This document shows, one piece after another, positions 43,930-54,189 of a stretch of DNA of 64,000 nt. Source of the stretch: Hippasteria phrygiana (Eukaryota; Echinodermata; Asteroidea; Valvatida; Goniasteridae); the NCBI GenBank assembly GCA_037893225.1, contig JAZGUH010000402.1, forward strand, positions 744,001 to 808,000, written 5' to 3'. A program made the translations under genes and the position numbers. The notes under the pieces were generated by a model. That model was not told the DNA's origin. It was given only the letters and a program-made list of their open reading frames with translations, and searched no databases. The first letter of the stretch is position 1. Every line of letters begins with the position of its first letter.

Positions 43930-44010
43930 ACGGGTACAGTGGCGTATCCAGAAGGGGGCGGGGCGCTTGTCCTCTCGATATTATTTACATCTTTTTTAGA
44001 AATCGAAAGC
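43930..44010. repeat. hAT-like end with G-rich stretch
   Basis: CAGTGGCGTATCCAG followed by AAGGGGGCGGGG resembles hAT terminal repeats. Only one end is visible. Confidence 0.4.
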
Positions 44011-44014
44011 GCTA

Positions 44015-44567
44015 CTACGGAACTCTGGAAGTGCCATCCGGCTTGTTGAGATCCTGACACATGGGATGACGACATATTACAGGCAAGATGACGACATCCA
44101 GAGACAATTTATAAACGTCCACGCAGTCGTACTTCCCCAATACGTCCGAGGACAATGCTTTGTGTTTCCTATTGTTCCTTTAATATAACCAACCCCCATA
44201 GACTAAGCACGTATCCTTACGTTCGAGGACCGATTTCAACAAAAGACTCTACGTTCGAGGACTGAAAGGTTTCTTTGTGTTTCCTTTCTTCTCTTGTCCT
44301 CGGAGATATATACAGTGCACGTACACCTGACCGTTTTCAAGATGGCGCCAATGCACTCCGCGATAAGTTCTCTCATGATGTCGTCATCCTACTTTAAAGA
44401 TGTCCTCATCCCGAGATAAATCATGTCAGGATGTCATCATTCTACTTTCAGGATGCCGACATAAATTATCGGAGGATGCCGTCATCTTACAGGAATATGT
44501 CGTCATCCTGAGATAAAAATATGTCAGGATCTCAACGAGTCGGATGGCACTTCCTAGAGCTCCGTAG
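44015..44567. mobile_element. MITE with CTACGG ends and GCTA target duplication
   Basis: CTACGGAACTCTGGAAGTGCC on the left is mirrored at the right end (GGCACTTCCTAGAGCTCCGTAG). GCTA flanks both sides (44011-44014, 44568-44571). The inside is filled with diverged repeats of GATGACGACAT / ATGTCGTCATC. No coding frame. Confidence 0.85.
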
Positions 44568-44689
44568 GCTACCGGTCCGTCTTCGCAACTTGCAATTTTT
44601 GCAACAAAATATACCTTAATCCCAATATTACCCTGACTCTATCCCTGACTCTTGCCCTAACTCTAACCAATGACGGATCCACAGTAACT

Positions 44690-44710
44690 GGGGGGGGGGG
44701 GGGGGGGGGG
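44690..44710. repeat. Poly(G) tract after ACGGATCC
   Basis: Preceded by AATGACGGATCCACAGTAACT, another GGATCC/poly(G) junction. Confidence 0.85.
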
Positions 44711-45153
44711 CAAAAACGTACACCCAGCTAGGAATCTCTAAGTAAGTATGTGTGTTGTTCAGATGTCACTTTATTTACTACACTCAGTTTTCTTTCTGTG
44801 TTTACTGCATGACTGAAATGTTTGGAATGTCAAGCGCGCGTTGATGGAAGGTTGGCGTAAGACGGTTCTGACTGTACGGTAGGTCATCCTAGGCTTGCAA
44901 CTGGTCGAACATTTCCAGCCTATGTTGTGAAATTCTCAGTGTATTGCACTTCATGGCCAGTGTATTCTATCGAACCCTGAATCGAGGCTTTGTAAACCCC
45001 TACCGAATTACATGATCACTTGTCGGTGACCTCGAGCTAATGTATTAATGCGCGCCAGAAATTAGGAACTTCCGGGCCGACTAGAACGAACCTTGAGGTC
45101 ACAGGGTAAGTTCATGTATGTTCGTGTGCCTTTGGGATATGAACTTGATTTAA

Positions 45154-45569
45154 AGGTAGTATACAACTTGCTGTAATTTTCAGAATGGAATGGATTTGGG
45201 AGTTAGTATTTTATAGCAAATACTTTAACAGTGACCTGTTTAAAGTTTTGTGTGCATAGATGCTGGGAAACAGAAAACGGAGAAAAATGCTGTTCTTGTA
45301 GTCTGGTTCCCTGACCCTACTTCAGACAACACAGAGCAATTTATATACGCCTTGAAATTACCAATCCGGGGACCTGGACTATTTCCAACGATTGTCGGCG
45401 GACAATCGCTGGAAATTGATACAAAAATTCGACTTTTATTGAAAATGACAGCACACCAGGTGCCATGATTTCACAGGATGCTTGAGACTATTATTTACTT
45501 ACAGTCAAGTAAGGTGTTTCATAATAATTCGGTAGTTTGTTTGATGTTTGCAAATGTTGTATATTACCT
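45154..45569 (+). mobile_element. TTAA MITE family R, copy 3
   Basis: Starts after TTAA (45150-45153) with AGGTAGTATACAACTTGC and ends TGTTGTATATTACCT, giving inverted ends; the right TTAA is mutated. It contains the central palindrome CCAACGATTGTCGGCGGACA near 45394 and GACAGCACACCAGGTGCCAT near 45450. No coding frame. Confidence 0.82.
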
Positions 45570-45925
45570 AAAAGGAAACATCCAAGGGATATTCTGTGCT
45601 ATTTTTTCACGCACATAACCGTGTGTTACAAAAATACCAATGGGATCAAAATGTGTTTTATTGGAAGTGAAGAGGTGGTGGTTTTTCCAAGTCCAAACAA
45701 GTTGAAAGTCAAGTCAGAAATGGAACCTGCTCCAAAAGAAGGAACATGATTTACTTGTCTCGAAGTTTTGGAGACACTTACCTTGACGACATCATGCTTC
45801 GGGCACATGAATATTGAAATTTTCATTGGCACAAAAATAAAGCTGTTGAAATTACTGCCTATAATTGCTACATAGCTGGAAATCCATATATTACATGGCA
45901 AGAAAGCTATCCTACATGTAGTTAA

Positions 45926-46853
45926 AGGAAACATGCTTCTCAAACTGGCCGGATCACATCTTATTTCATAAATAAATTCATTTATATGTATTATATGTGA
46001 ATTAAAAGCAAAACTGGTTCAAGTGAAGTTTTAGTGTGATTATTTGCCGCCCAAAAATTGACCCCCCCCCCCCTTTTTTTTAAATTTGTTGAGACTCAAA
46101 TTGAGGGCGCTGTTCGTGACGTAGACCGAGGCACCGAAATTCATGGATCGACTGGACCCGGTAAATGACGCATGCACACACACGTACACTGGGTCTACAC
46201 GTGCAATTTCGTAAGCTGCAACAACTAACATCGAACTTACCCTGATTTTCTCCCTTTTAGCGAAGGCTCCTCGGGGAATGGGCCGTTTAACTGCTTTCGC
46301 CTGTACCTTACTCACATCTGGGAACTTTGTTGGGATGGCAGTGGACTTGAGCATATTTTTAATGGTCATCCATATGATTTGAAAATACCAGTATCGAAAC
46401 ACGACGACTCAAAGTGGTCGCTACATAACGCTCTTGTCACCTTCACTTTCGCCGTCCAAATTCTCCGATATTTCGCATCAGTTGGAAATAAATGAAGGCT
46501 TACTCCAGCCTTCGTTGTTTTGCTGCACCAGCAGCCACACACCTTGTCGGCATGGCCGAAAAACACTATATTTTGCCTAGATTTCGGACGAAGAATGTAC
46601 ACTCGATGCATACGCGTGATGAATGGGGCCGGCTCGAGCAGAATCTGTAATGTGCCTCGGTCTACGTCACACACTTATGTTAATGAGAGTCCCACTCAGG
46701 GGGCGGAGTGGCTTGGACAAACATTTTCCAGAATTTTTTTTGTATATTTAATCTGGGAAATAATTGTTTCTGGACACAAAATATCATTGTCAAGATAATA
46801 CTTTATTGTTTTAAGCAGGAATAATGTAATATAAATCCTAAATCATGTTTCCT
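45926..46853 (-). mobile_element. Kolobok-type TTAA element with THAP exon, copy 2
   Basis: TTAA at 45922-45925 and 46854-46857, ends as in copy 1 but in opposite orientation. It keeps the uninterrupted sequence (TATATTACATTATTCCTGC when read on the minus strand) at the place where copy 1 carries a Crypton. A C/T run (46063-46080) matches the G run at 41632 in copy 1, so that homopolymer was in the common ancestor. Confidence 0.88.
46241..46553 (-). pseudogene. THAP zinc-finger exon of Kolobok copy 2
   Basis: Contains GVSLHLFPTDAKYRRIWTAK, then ALCSDHFESSCFDTG, and after a shift STAIPTKFPDVSKVQAKAVK up to a GTAAGT donor. The start region has a frameshift (the CxxxxC part is disturbed) and the SGPSSFS-type segment present in copy 1 is deleted. 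DNA binding is probably lost. Confidence 0.75.
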
Positions 46854-46962
46854 TTAAGTCATACAAATTCTACTGCGCAGTTCCCTTAATGACGTAGGTC
46901 GAAAATCACTGGGATAATACCTCCATGCACTTTGAAGATTTATAAATTATAAATTAAAAATA

Positions 46963-47681
46963 CGAGGTGCGATCAAAAAGTTCCGAGACTGTTCCTGTTG
47001 CGACCGAACGGAGCGCAGCACAGTAGTAGTGCATATACAGATATAGCAGGTGTAAGCAATAACTTCGTGAGTAAGTATTCCAAGTATCGCTTGATCAACA
47101 TCAGCACCTGTGTTACATGCATTTTTGTACGTGCGCATTTGCGATTTCACCATGGACCTGAAACTTGAGCAGAAGCAGCACCGTGTCTAAGTCTGCGAGG
47201 ATCTCCGCCAACAGGCCCGGGATGACCCAAACTTCATGTCCAGGATCATCAGCGGTGACGAGAGTTGTGTCTACGGCTACGACCCAGAGAACAAACAGCA
47301 GTCTTCGCAGTGGAAGAGCCCGCAGTCTCCAAGACCGAAGAAGGCGCGTCAGGTCAGAAGCGCAACCGAGACTGCAAGAGCATGCTCGTCGTTTTCTTTG
47401 AAATTCGCGGGGTTGTGCACCGTGAATTCCTCCCCAGGGTCAGACTGTCAACGCTGAGTTCTACTGCACCGTTCTGAGACGTCTGAGGGAGAACATTCGG
47501 CGCCCGCTCACAGCGCGTTGAAAACGCGCGAGTTTCTCGCCCGCAGCAACACAATCGTCGCTCCACCCCCCCACAACCCCCCCCACAACCCCCCCCCCCA
47601 CCCCCCCCACCCCACCCCCCACCCACCCCCCCCCCAACACACCCCCACCCCCCCCCCCCCCCACTTTTTGATCGCACCTCG
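46963..47681 (+). mobile_element. Mariner-type transposon, copy 2, C-terminus replaced by C-rich DNA
   Basis: TA flanks at 46961-46962 and 47682-47683, ends CGAGGTGCGATCAAAAAGTT identical in type to copy 1. Transposase remnants: YDPENKQQSSQWKSP, LVVFFEIRGVVHREFLP and LKTREFLARSNTIVAP. Directly after TCGTCGCTCC the sequence turns into about 100 bases of C-rich DNA and then the right end. The NDNAP catalytic motif is deleted. Confidence 0.88.
47564..47662. repeat. C-rich low-complexity insert (CCCCAC repeats)
   Basis: Almost only C with periodic A, replacing the transposase region after the IVAP codons. Frames through it give false Gly-rich or Pro-rich peptides. Confidence 0.9.
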
Positions 47682-48239
47682 TAATCAAGATGTTTCAGTA
47701 CAAAAAGCCGCTTTAAGGTCCAAGTTTAGTATTTTTTAATACTATGAAAGCCTAGACGGTCCCTTACCAGCTGAGTCACAATGAACTGCGGCCGTCTCTA
47801 CTTTAGATAGCCTACTGAAGCTTTAATGAGTTCTAGTAGGGGAGGGAGAAGTAGAAAGATCGACAGGCTTTCTCATTTAGATAATGTTATCTCGTAAACT
47901 GGACAGACTAGCATGAATAATGTTACCCCCTAGTTTTAGTTTCAATTCCCAAGGAAATCCACGTCAAAGGGATGAAAGGAGAGGGGGAGGGAGTTCGGGG
48001 TGTAGGGTGAGTCATCCCACAACGAACTTGCCACCCTAGCTAGCCTCAAGTCCTGGCTGTACAGTCACCACCGCGTAACGGGAGCCACAAAGCCGCGCTC
48101 CCCAATCCAGTCAAGTTGCGCCTGTTTTTTTTGTTTCTTATGCCAGTCAGACATGGCATTTATTCTCGGCCGTCGCTTGCAGACGTTTACTTAATCTGGA
48201 TTCATATTTTAAGAGGACGAGGGGACTGTTTTTACCGAG

Positions 48240-48376
48240 ATGGGACATCATAGGCGAGTTGTGTTGGAGCTTGCGGTGTTGGTGGTTTGCGGTCTTTGGA
48301 CGCGGAATTGTGTTCATGGTAGACCGGAGTTGCCGAGAAGCGGGGTGGATTTGAAGAAGGTTCTCAAACCGTGCGC
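48240..48376 (+). CDS. Gene C exon 1: signal peptide
   Basis: ATG in the context ACCGAGATGG opens MGHHRRVVLELAVLVVCGLW, then TRNCVHGRPELPRSGVDLKK and VLKPCA, with a good GTAAGT donor after GC (phase 2). The basic start, hydrophobic core and small residues before RPE make a secretory signal peptide. The exon ends near a cysteine. On the plus strand with exons at 57710 and 59777 it can form a type I membrane protein. One or more linking exons (phase 2 to phase 1) must lie between and were not found, so membership in the same gene is inferred. Confidence 0.6.
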
Positions 48377-50060
48377 GTAAGTATTTCGCAATTCCTGCCA
48401 TGTCACGAGTAGGGACAATTTCACAAGGAATGACGACTTCAATGGAATGCTGTTGCCATTTCTATATTGTGTTTTATAGTGTTCTGTATAGATCTTCCTT
48501 ACTATTCCTGTGGATGTCACAAAGGGTATCAGGTGATCTCCCGAAATGTGTATCTGACTGAGAACTTTTCCAGTTCTCTATTGCAATTTGAGAATTCGTT
48601 TTAAAAAAAATATTACCATGTATGGAAATTCGACTTAAGCGTTCACTGGAACTTCAGTTTTTGAATTACTTCAAACGTTCTCAATGACAATTTTTGTTTA
48701 AAGCTGCCTTGCAGCGACTTTCCTTGCCTTGAACCCCTTCATCTACTTCGATCGTGTGTAGCTATCCTACCTGCACGTTGGCACGTACCGTGTACAATGT
48801 GACACTCATTCTCAAATAACACCGAAGGACGGATATGCTAGGAACTTGAACAAGAGAGAGATAAGCCCGAGCACAGACTAACGGAAATCTTTCATTATTA
48901 TACACATCCCCTTGAATACGCCTAAAGAACCGAATGCTAACAATGTATTATTGCTACATTGTATGGTGTCAAATGAAATTTGAATTGATGTCAATCCATT
49001 TTCATTATTTATGTAAACATGCAATTGATATCTAGTTCATGCATATTACAATGGGTTTGGTTCAAAAATAGAAACATGATCTAAACACTTCCTTTCATCG
49101 GAAGTGAACAAGAAGGGGGTGGGCCTGTTAATTCTCAGAAGAATACTTCAATCAGTGAATGCGAGAGGGCGCTATTTAAAAAAAAATTCGTAATACAAGG
49201 AACTACCTTAATAAGAGATATGAGCACACAACTAAAAACCAATACTTCAATATAACACACCAACTATAAGTTTTGAAGAAGTATTGGGTACCAATGGTCA
49301 GGAGTCCATTAACACGAAAACGAGTTCAACCATGGAACCTACGCGAACAAAATGTACTAAGTTGGCTAATGTTTGTACACAAAGCTATGGAGGCATGCCT
49401 TTGATCATGCTTCGGCTTATGAATATTGACATTTCTGGAGCATAACAAAGCAAAATGTTGAAATTACTCTATAGAATTGCTGAAAAGGAGATAAAAATTT
49501 ATATCCACATGGAACGAAACTGTCCTACATTTAAAAAAAAGTTTAATGCAAATTCGTAAGTGAATTGTTTTATTTCTGCTGACTTCAGCGAGACTATTGT
49601 GTACTCAAATTTCATGCGTACTAGAGGTATATAACTAAAAATCTGTTAATTGAGTTCACCGATCTCCATGTAGACCCTATAAATATCTGGATAGCGCATT
49701 GGCTGCTGCGCGCTGTACGAATAACTGTCGCCAGGAGCCGCCATATTTACCACTCGTGGAACAGCCATAAATCAATGCTGCCTGGCCCAGCATCTGCTTA
49801 CGTCATGCTCGTACTAGTTTTACGTACGTTCGCGCATCGCATGGAGTGGAAAGATGGCGGGCGGTGTCGTCAACTTGAACAGTCAATGACCTATCCAGAT
49901 GTTTATACATGGGATCAGTGATTGGGTACTTAAGTGGGAAATATTTTAGACACTGATGGCAGCAGACATACCGGTCCTTTTCCATTGTTCTCACCAGCTG
50001 TTTTCATGCTTAGAACAACAGGTATGTCTGCTGCCACCAACCAGCAGCGTAGCAAGAGCT
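48377..50060. other. Probable gene C intron; no other gene seen
   Basis: AT-rich. 49380-49530 resembles 45785-45920 (TTATGAATATTGA.. and ..CTGTCCTACATTTA), a dispersed repeat. Confidence 0.45.
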
Positions 50061-50067
50061 GTCTCCA

Positions 50068-50068
<1 letters not shown>

Positions 50069-50098
<30 letters not shown>

Positions 50099-50238
50099 TG
50101 GTTGTTACAGGGGGGGGGGGGGGGTGCTCACAGTGGTTTTTCCTTATAATACTATTATTTTCTGCGTTTGCGAAATTTTCAATGGGGCTGGGGGGGGAGC
50201 GACGATTTTTTTTTATTTCCAAGCCCCCCCCCCCCCCC
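50069..50238. repeat. Poly(G)-flanked module, inverse of 4694-4798
   Basis: G runs at 50069-50097 and 50110-50124 and a C run at 50224-50238. The segment GGGTGCTCACAGTGGTTTTT through TTTTCTGCGTTTGCGAAATT is the inverse of the 4.7-kb copy. Confidence 0.75.
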
Positions 50239-50299
50239 AACTACGCCGCTGCCACCAAAGTCCCAAAGGTAAGTTGTTTATTTTTTGAACAATCAGTTA

Positions 50300-50580
50300 C
50301 ATACAAGTTAACCCCTTGAACCCTGGCATCCCGGGTATTACATAGGGGCGCCGGGGCGCCAGGCCGGGTTATGCAGCCAAGCGAAACGGGAAAAAATGGC
50401 TTGTGCAGCCAAGCATTACGTACACAATACCCCAATAATGGATTGAAAATGCAGAAATTGGCGTGTATAGACGTCAACCGGCCAGGTGGCAATTTTCAAT
50501 CTGCACATATTTGGGTCAACCGGTGGCAAGGGGTTTTAACAAGTATATTTCTTGTATTTCAATTTTGTTGAAGGGGGTTA
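50300..50580 (+). repeat. Dispersed repeat, inverse of 53330-53540
   Basis: CCTTGAACCCTGGCATCCCG, GCAGCCAAGCGAAACGGG and AATGGATTGAAAATGCAGA are found inverted near 53330-53540 (TGCATTTTCAATCCATTGTT, GGCCGGGTGACGTC). Confidence 0.7.
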
Positions 50581-50838
50581 AAGTCATCGCTTTTTATTTT
50601 CGAAAAAGAGCTACGACCCAGTGAAGGTTCCTCTCACTGACTCAAGGACAGCAATGAGAGTGCCGTTCTGACACGCGGCAGTGTAACAAGTGACCGCACC
50701 TCATAAACCTCTACATTCGTTGGTATTTATCTTGTATCGATACTATCATGGAGGTGTTCCAGTGGCCTTTCATCATTAGTTCCCCCTGTCCAAACTTCCA
50801 GGCATTCTACTCGCCTGGCTGTCTCAACACATCATTTT

Positions 50839-51113
50839 ACGAGAAAGACTGAGATTGCGGGTAACACCATGTGAAATAAATCTCTTATAGGAAGATGTGT
50901 GGTTCTGAAAAGAACCGTGATGAGTTACGTGTAACTCGACGTTTCGGATATGTGCTCTGTCCGTCCTCAGGAGTGTGAGTGATGTGATGTGGAGCTTGTA
51001 TGCCTGTCCGAAACGTCGAGTTACACACTCATCCCGGTTCTTTTCAGCCAACCACACGTCTTCCTGGAAAAGATATATTTCACATGGTGTTACCCGCAAT
51101 CTGTCTTTCTCGT
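50839..51113. repeat. Foldback MITE with ACGAGAAAGAC ends
   Basis: Arms of about 110 bases: ACGAGAAAGACTGAGATTGC, GGGTAACACCATGTGAAATA and GTAACTCGACGTTTCGGA are mirrored in order at 51000-51113, around a loop of about 50 bases. Confidence 0.85.
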
Positions 51114-51159
51114 ATCGTACCCACCATGCAAAGCTTCAAATCATATTCACATCATTTTA

Positions 51160-51420
51160 GTGTTGTTCCAGGGGGCCTACTGTGCGATACTCAAGTATTA
51201 CTCAATTACTTTTGTTTCCCTCGTATTGGCTCTCTTTGGAACTCCTAAGCTGTAACCTGCTTCCCTTCCACATATAATCTTTCACAATTCAAACGAAAGG
51301 CGAATAGATACCTTCTATCCCTGTGATATCCCTGATCGATCTCTTCTTGCCTTTTGCAGTCCACACCTTGAGTGGCGTTTTGGCTTTGTGCCGGGCGATA
51401 ACCAAAAATAGAATTGGCAC
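51160..51420 (+). pseudogene. LINE 3' end fragment
   Basis: Shifted frames give RIGSLWNS and CFPSTYNLSQFKRRANRYLL, the end of a CR1/L2-like ORF2, followed by a 3' UTR (TTGAGTGGCGTTTTGGCTTT GTGCCGGGCGATAACC) related to that at 2100-2150. Truncated and inactive. Confidence 0.7.
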
Positions 51421-51429
51421 CAAAACTTA

Positions 51430-52340
51430 ATGCACATCAAGCGCATGCGGGGATACTAGGATATCATTCACACATATCGTACCTCACATGCATGATGCAA
51501 CAGCGAGATCAGGTTTGAAAATAACTTCACGGGTCTCAGTGCATTCTGGCCAGAGATGATTGTGTACATCACCACACCTAAACTGCCTGACGCGCCCCAT
51601 GCGCATCACCATGACCCAGTACTGATGTACTATGTGCGTGAACCTTTTACAGTACTCCAAAAGATCATCAGGTCAAAAGATTAAACTTGGTTGCCACAGT
51701 AATTTGGAGCCGGATGGTAATTTCCTTTTTTCCCAAAAGGTTTTCCCCCCTGGGTTTTTCGCCCATCCCTAAAGTAAGCAATAGCCCTATACTGGGAATT
51801 TGAAAACTTAACCGTATATAGATTTTATACTTGTCAGTATTCTTGTATTTGTGTATTTCTTGTATTTGTTAATTTTGTTATTAAAAGTGCATGCAGGGCC
51901 CCAATGGAAACCAATTTTAACCTGTTTGTGCACATCTTGGGTAAAGAAATCTAATAAATAAGATCTAGGCCTATATTGCATTTAGTCTTAAGAGCTATAG
52001 ACCTACCGGTCACAACAATCTATGCCCAGTGCAATGCACCGCACAAAATGTGGTATTAAATTTTGGGTGATGAAATTGCTGTTATAAGAACAGCAGCGAT
52101 AAGATTTACAACCGGATGGATGACGTCCATTCAGAAGATGTTTTTTAGAGTCTGTACAGCGTAAATAACTGACAAAAATTGCTATTATGTTATTCCAAAA
52201 TTAGGTGTTTAGTAATACCAATACCCTTGCACCAAAATAACACGACAGCAGTAGTCACACTGCGTCGGTTTTCTGACATTAAAATTAAAATTGGTGTTAT
52301 TCTATTCTACCATTAAACACCAACGTTTTTCTCAGAAATG
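51430..52340. other. No supported gene
   Basis: Intergenic or intronic DNA with no recognised repeats or frames. Confidence 0.45.
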
Positions 52341-52355
52341 TTTGGTTTGTGTTAA

Positions 52356-52856
52356 AGGTAATATACAACATTTGTAAACATCAAAAAACCAAACTACCGA
52401 ATTATTATGAAGTAACTTACTTGACTGTAAGTAAATAATAGACTAGTTCCCCTACCTGATAATTTATACCCAGCACGATATGGGGTAGAGGGGTAACCCC
52501 CCCCCCCCCCCCCCCCCCCCCCTTGTCCCTATATCCTATACACTCTCCAGACTATTGTTACCTAACACATCCCCCATAGAGATCTGAAAAGAATTCCTGA
52601 GATTCCGGGAACACAATGACCAACAAAACAGGGGGGGGGGGGGGGGGGGGTTCCCTCTGCCCCATACCATGCATCATATGTGATAATTCTCCGACGTCCA
52701 TAAATTGCTCCCTTTTGTCTGAAGTAGGGTCAGGGAACTAGTCTACAAGAACAGCACTTCTTCCCTCTGTTTTCCCAACATATATGTTACAGTATTTACT
52801 ATAAAATGCTACCCCCAAATCCATTCATTTCTGAAAATTACAGCAAAAGCAAATCT
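52356..52856 (-). mobile_element. TTAA MITE family R, copy 4, with nested poly(G/C) element
   Basis: TTAA at 52352-52355; the first bases AGGTAATATACAACATTTG match the right end of the family, so this copy is inverted. It is split at about 52457-52690 by the poly(C)/poly(G) element. The far end reads AAATTACAGCAAAAGCAAAT and stops at a TTAA-like site near 52857. Confidence 0.7.
52457..52690. repeat. Poly(C)/poly(G)-containing element nested in the family-R MITE
   Basis: Starts with TATACCCAGCACGATATGGGG next to a C run (52498-52522), continues with GGAATTC/GAATTCC words and ends with a G run (52631-52650) and TTCCCTCTGCCCCATA. It is the inverse of the 7690-7895 and 58590-58750 relatives. Confidence 0.65.
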
Positions 52857-53065
52857 TAAATCTGAATTCAAGAATTTAATTAATGAACACCGTAAATCCT
52901 TGCTCAGAATAAACACCAAGGATTGGGTAAATTTTTACCGATGGTGTACATTCTAACACCACAGTTTTTGAAGTGTGCCTTATGAGCTGGACAACCGCCA
53001 GACCCGTCATTACAGACACGTCATCAATCGGTCTGTCTTCAATCATCAAGCAGTGATAAACTCAC

Positions 53066-53160
53066 CCGCCCGCTGGCCGATCTCTTCTGCCTGAAACTTC
53101 CAAGCGGAACCCGTGACTCATCTCTGTTGGCGCACACGGTCGCTCTCGAGCTGTACCCGG
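53066..53160 (-). CDS. Possible isolated exon, minus strand
   Basis: A strong acceptor (CTTTTTTTCAG) and a donor (GTGAGT) bound 95 bases that are open in two frames and GC-rich compared with the flanks. No known domain: one frame reads GYSSRATVCANRD, another PGTARERPCAPTEMS. It could be a real exon of an unknown gene or part of a repeat. Confidence 0.3.
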
Positions 53161-53329
53161 CTGAAAAAAAGAAAAATGCTCGAAGGCTTATAAAACCCAA
53201 TTCTCAAAAGCAAAACACCGTGAAACCCCTAGATGTAATTTTCCATTCAAAATGGACAGGGGGGTTATGGATGTGATTTCGACAATGAGGGTCCAAAATC
53301 ACACACAGATCCCAGAATCACAGTGAGGT

Positions 53330-53540
53330 TTAACCCTTTGAAGCGTCCATAGTCGCCAAAAAGAATTACCACCAGGCCGGGTGACGTCAAAACAGGCAAT
53401 CTCTGCATTTTCAATCCATTGTTGGATGATTGTGTATGTTACGCTTGGATGCACAAGCCTCTTGTGTCCGCTTCGCTTGGCTCAATGGCTGCACAGGCCG
53501 CGGCACCCCGGCGCCTCATAAACCGTACTAAAGTCAATAC
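53330..53540 (-). repeat. Dispersed repeat, inverse of 50300-50580
   Basis: See the match words GAAAATGCAGA and GCCTGGC/GCCAGGC; the copy is moderately diverged. Confidence 0.65.
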
Positions 53541-53565
53541 TCTTAAGGTGTGACAATAGTTTTTA

Positions 53566-54180
53566 CGGTAGTGTACATGATTGGTCATTGCTGCAATTTT
53601 CAGAAATGGGCGGATTTGGGGTTAGTATTTTATAGGAAATCGTTTCACTGACCTGTTCAAAGTTTTGCGTTCTTGGTTGGCAAAAAAACGACAGAAAAAC
53701 GGCGTTCGGGCGGCAGTTAACTGGATTTGTTTTGCGCCCTCTTGTAAAATAAGCCCAATTTTTGTAAACAGGATTGTTTTCAATTGGCCACATAACTAAG
53801 CGAGCCGACTGGTACACTTTGCGACACACACTTGTACTTGTAATTGTAACCTTGCGCCCGTTTTCGGACTGTTAACCCCTTTTAGACGCAAGGCGGACTA
53901 ACTACATTCGGTCAATAGAGGGCAGTATTTAAAAATCCGTTATTTTTTCCAACTATTGTTACGCGGAACAATCGTTGGAAAACGATATAAATTTCAACTT
54001 TTTTTGAAAATGACAGCACACCAGGTGCCATCATTTCACAGGATGATTGAGATTGCTATTAACTTACAGTCTAGTAAGGTATTTCGTAATAATTCAGAAA
54101 AAAATTGGGAGGATTATCAATCGTGTAGGCCTATCAGTTGTGATTTTAGAAAGAGTAGTGTGTAATTTTGGACACCCATT
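53566..54180 (+). mobile_element. Diverged TTAA MITE family R, copy 5
   Basis: Closest to copy 1 at 826: GTGTACATGATTGGTCATTG and GATTTGGGGTTAGTATTTTATAGGAAATCG recur. It keeps a central palindrome (CCAACTATTGTTACGCGGAA and inverse, near 53950) and GACAGCACACCAGGTGCCAT. Ends unclear. Confidence 0.65.
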
Positions 54181-54189
54181 GTCGAAATA

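Noticed and set aside
47354..47739. Gly-rich and Pro-rich open frames
   Set aside because: They run through the C-rich insert in the second mariner copy and have no start, splice or domain support.
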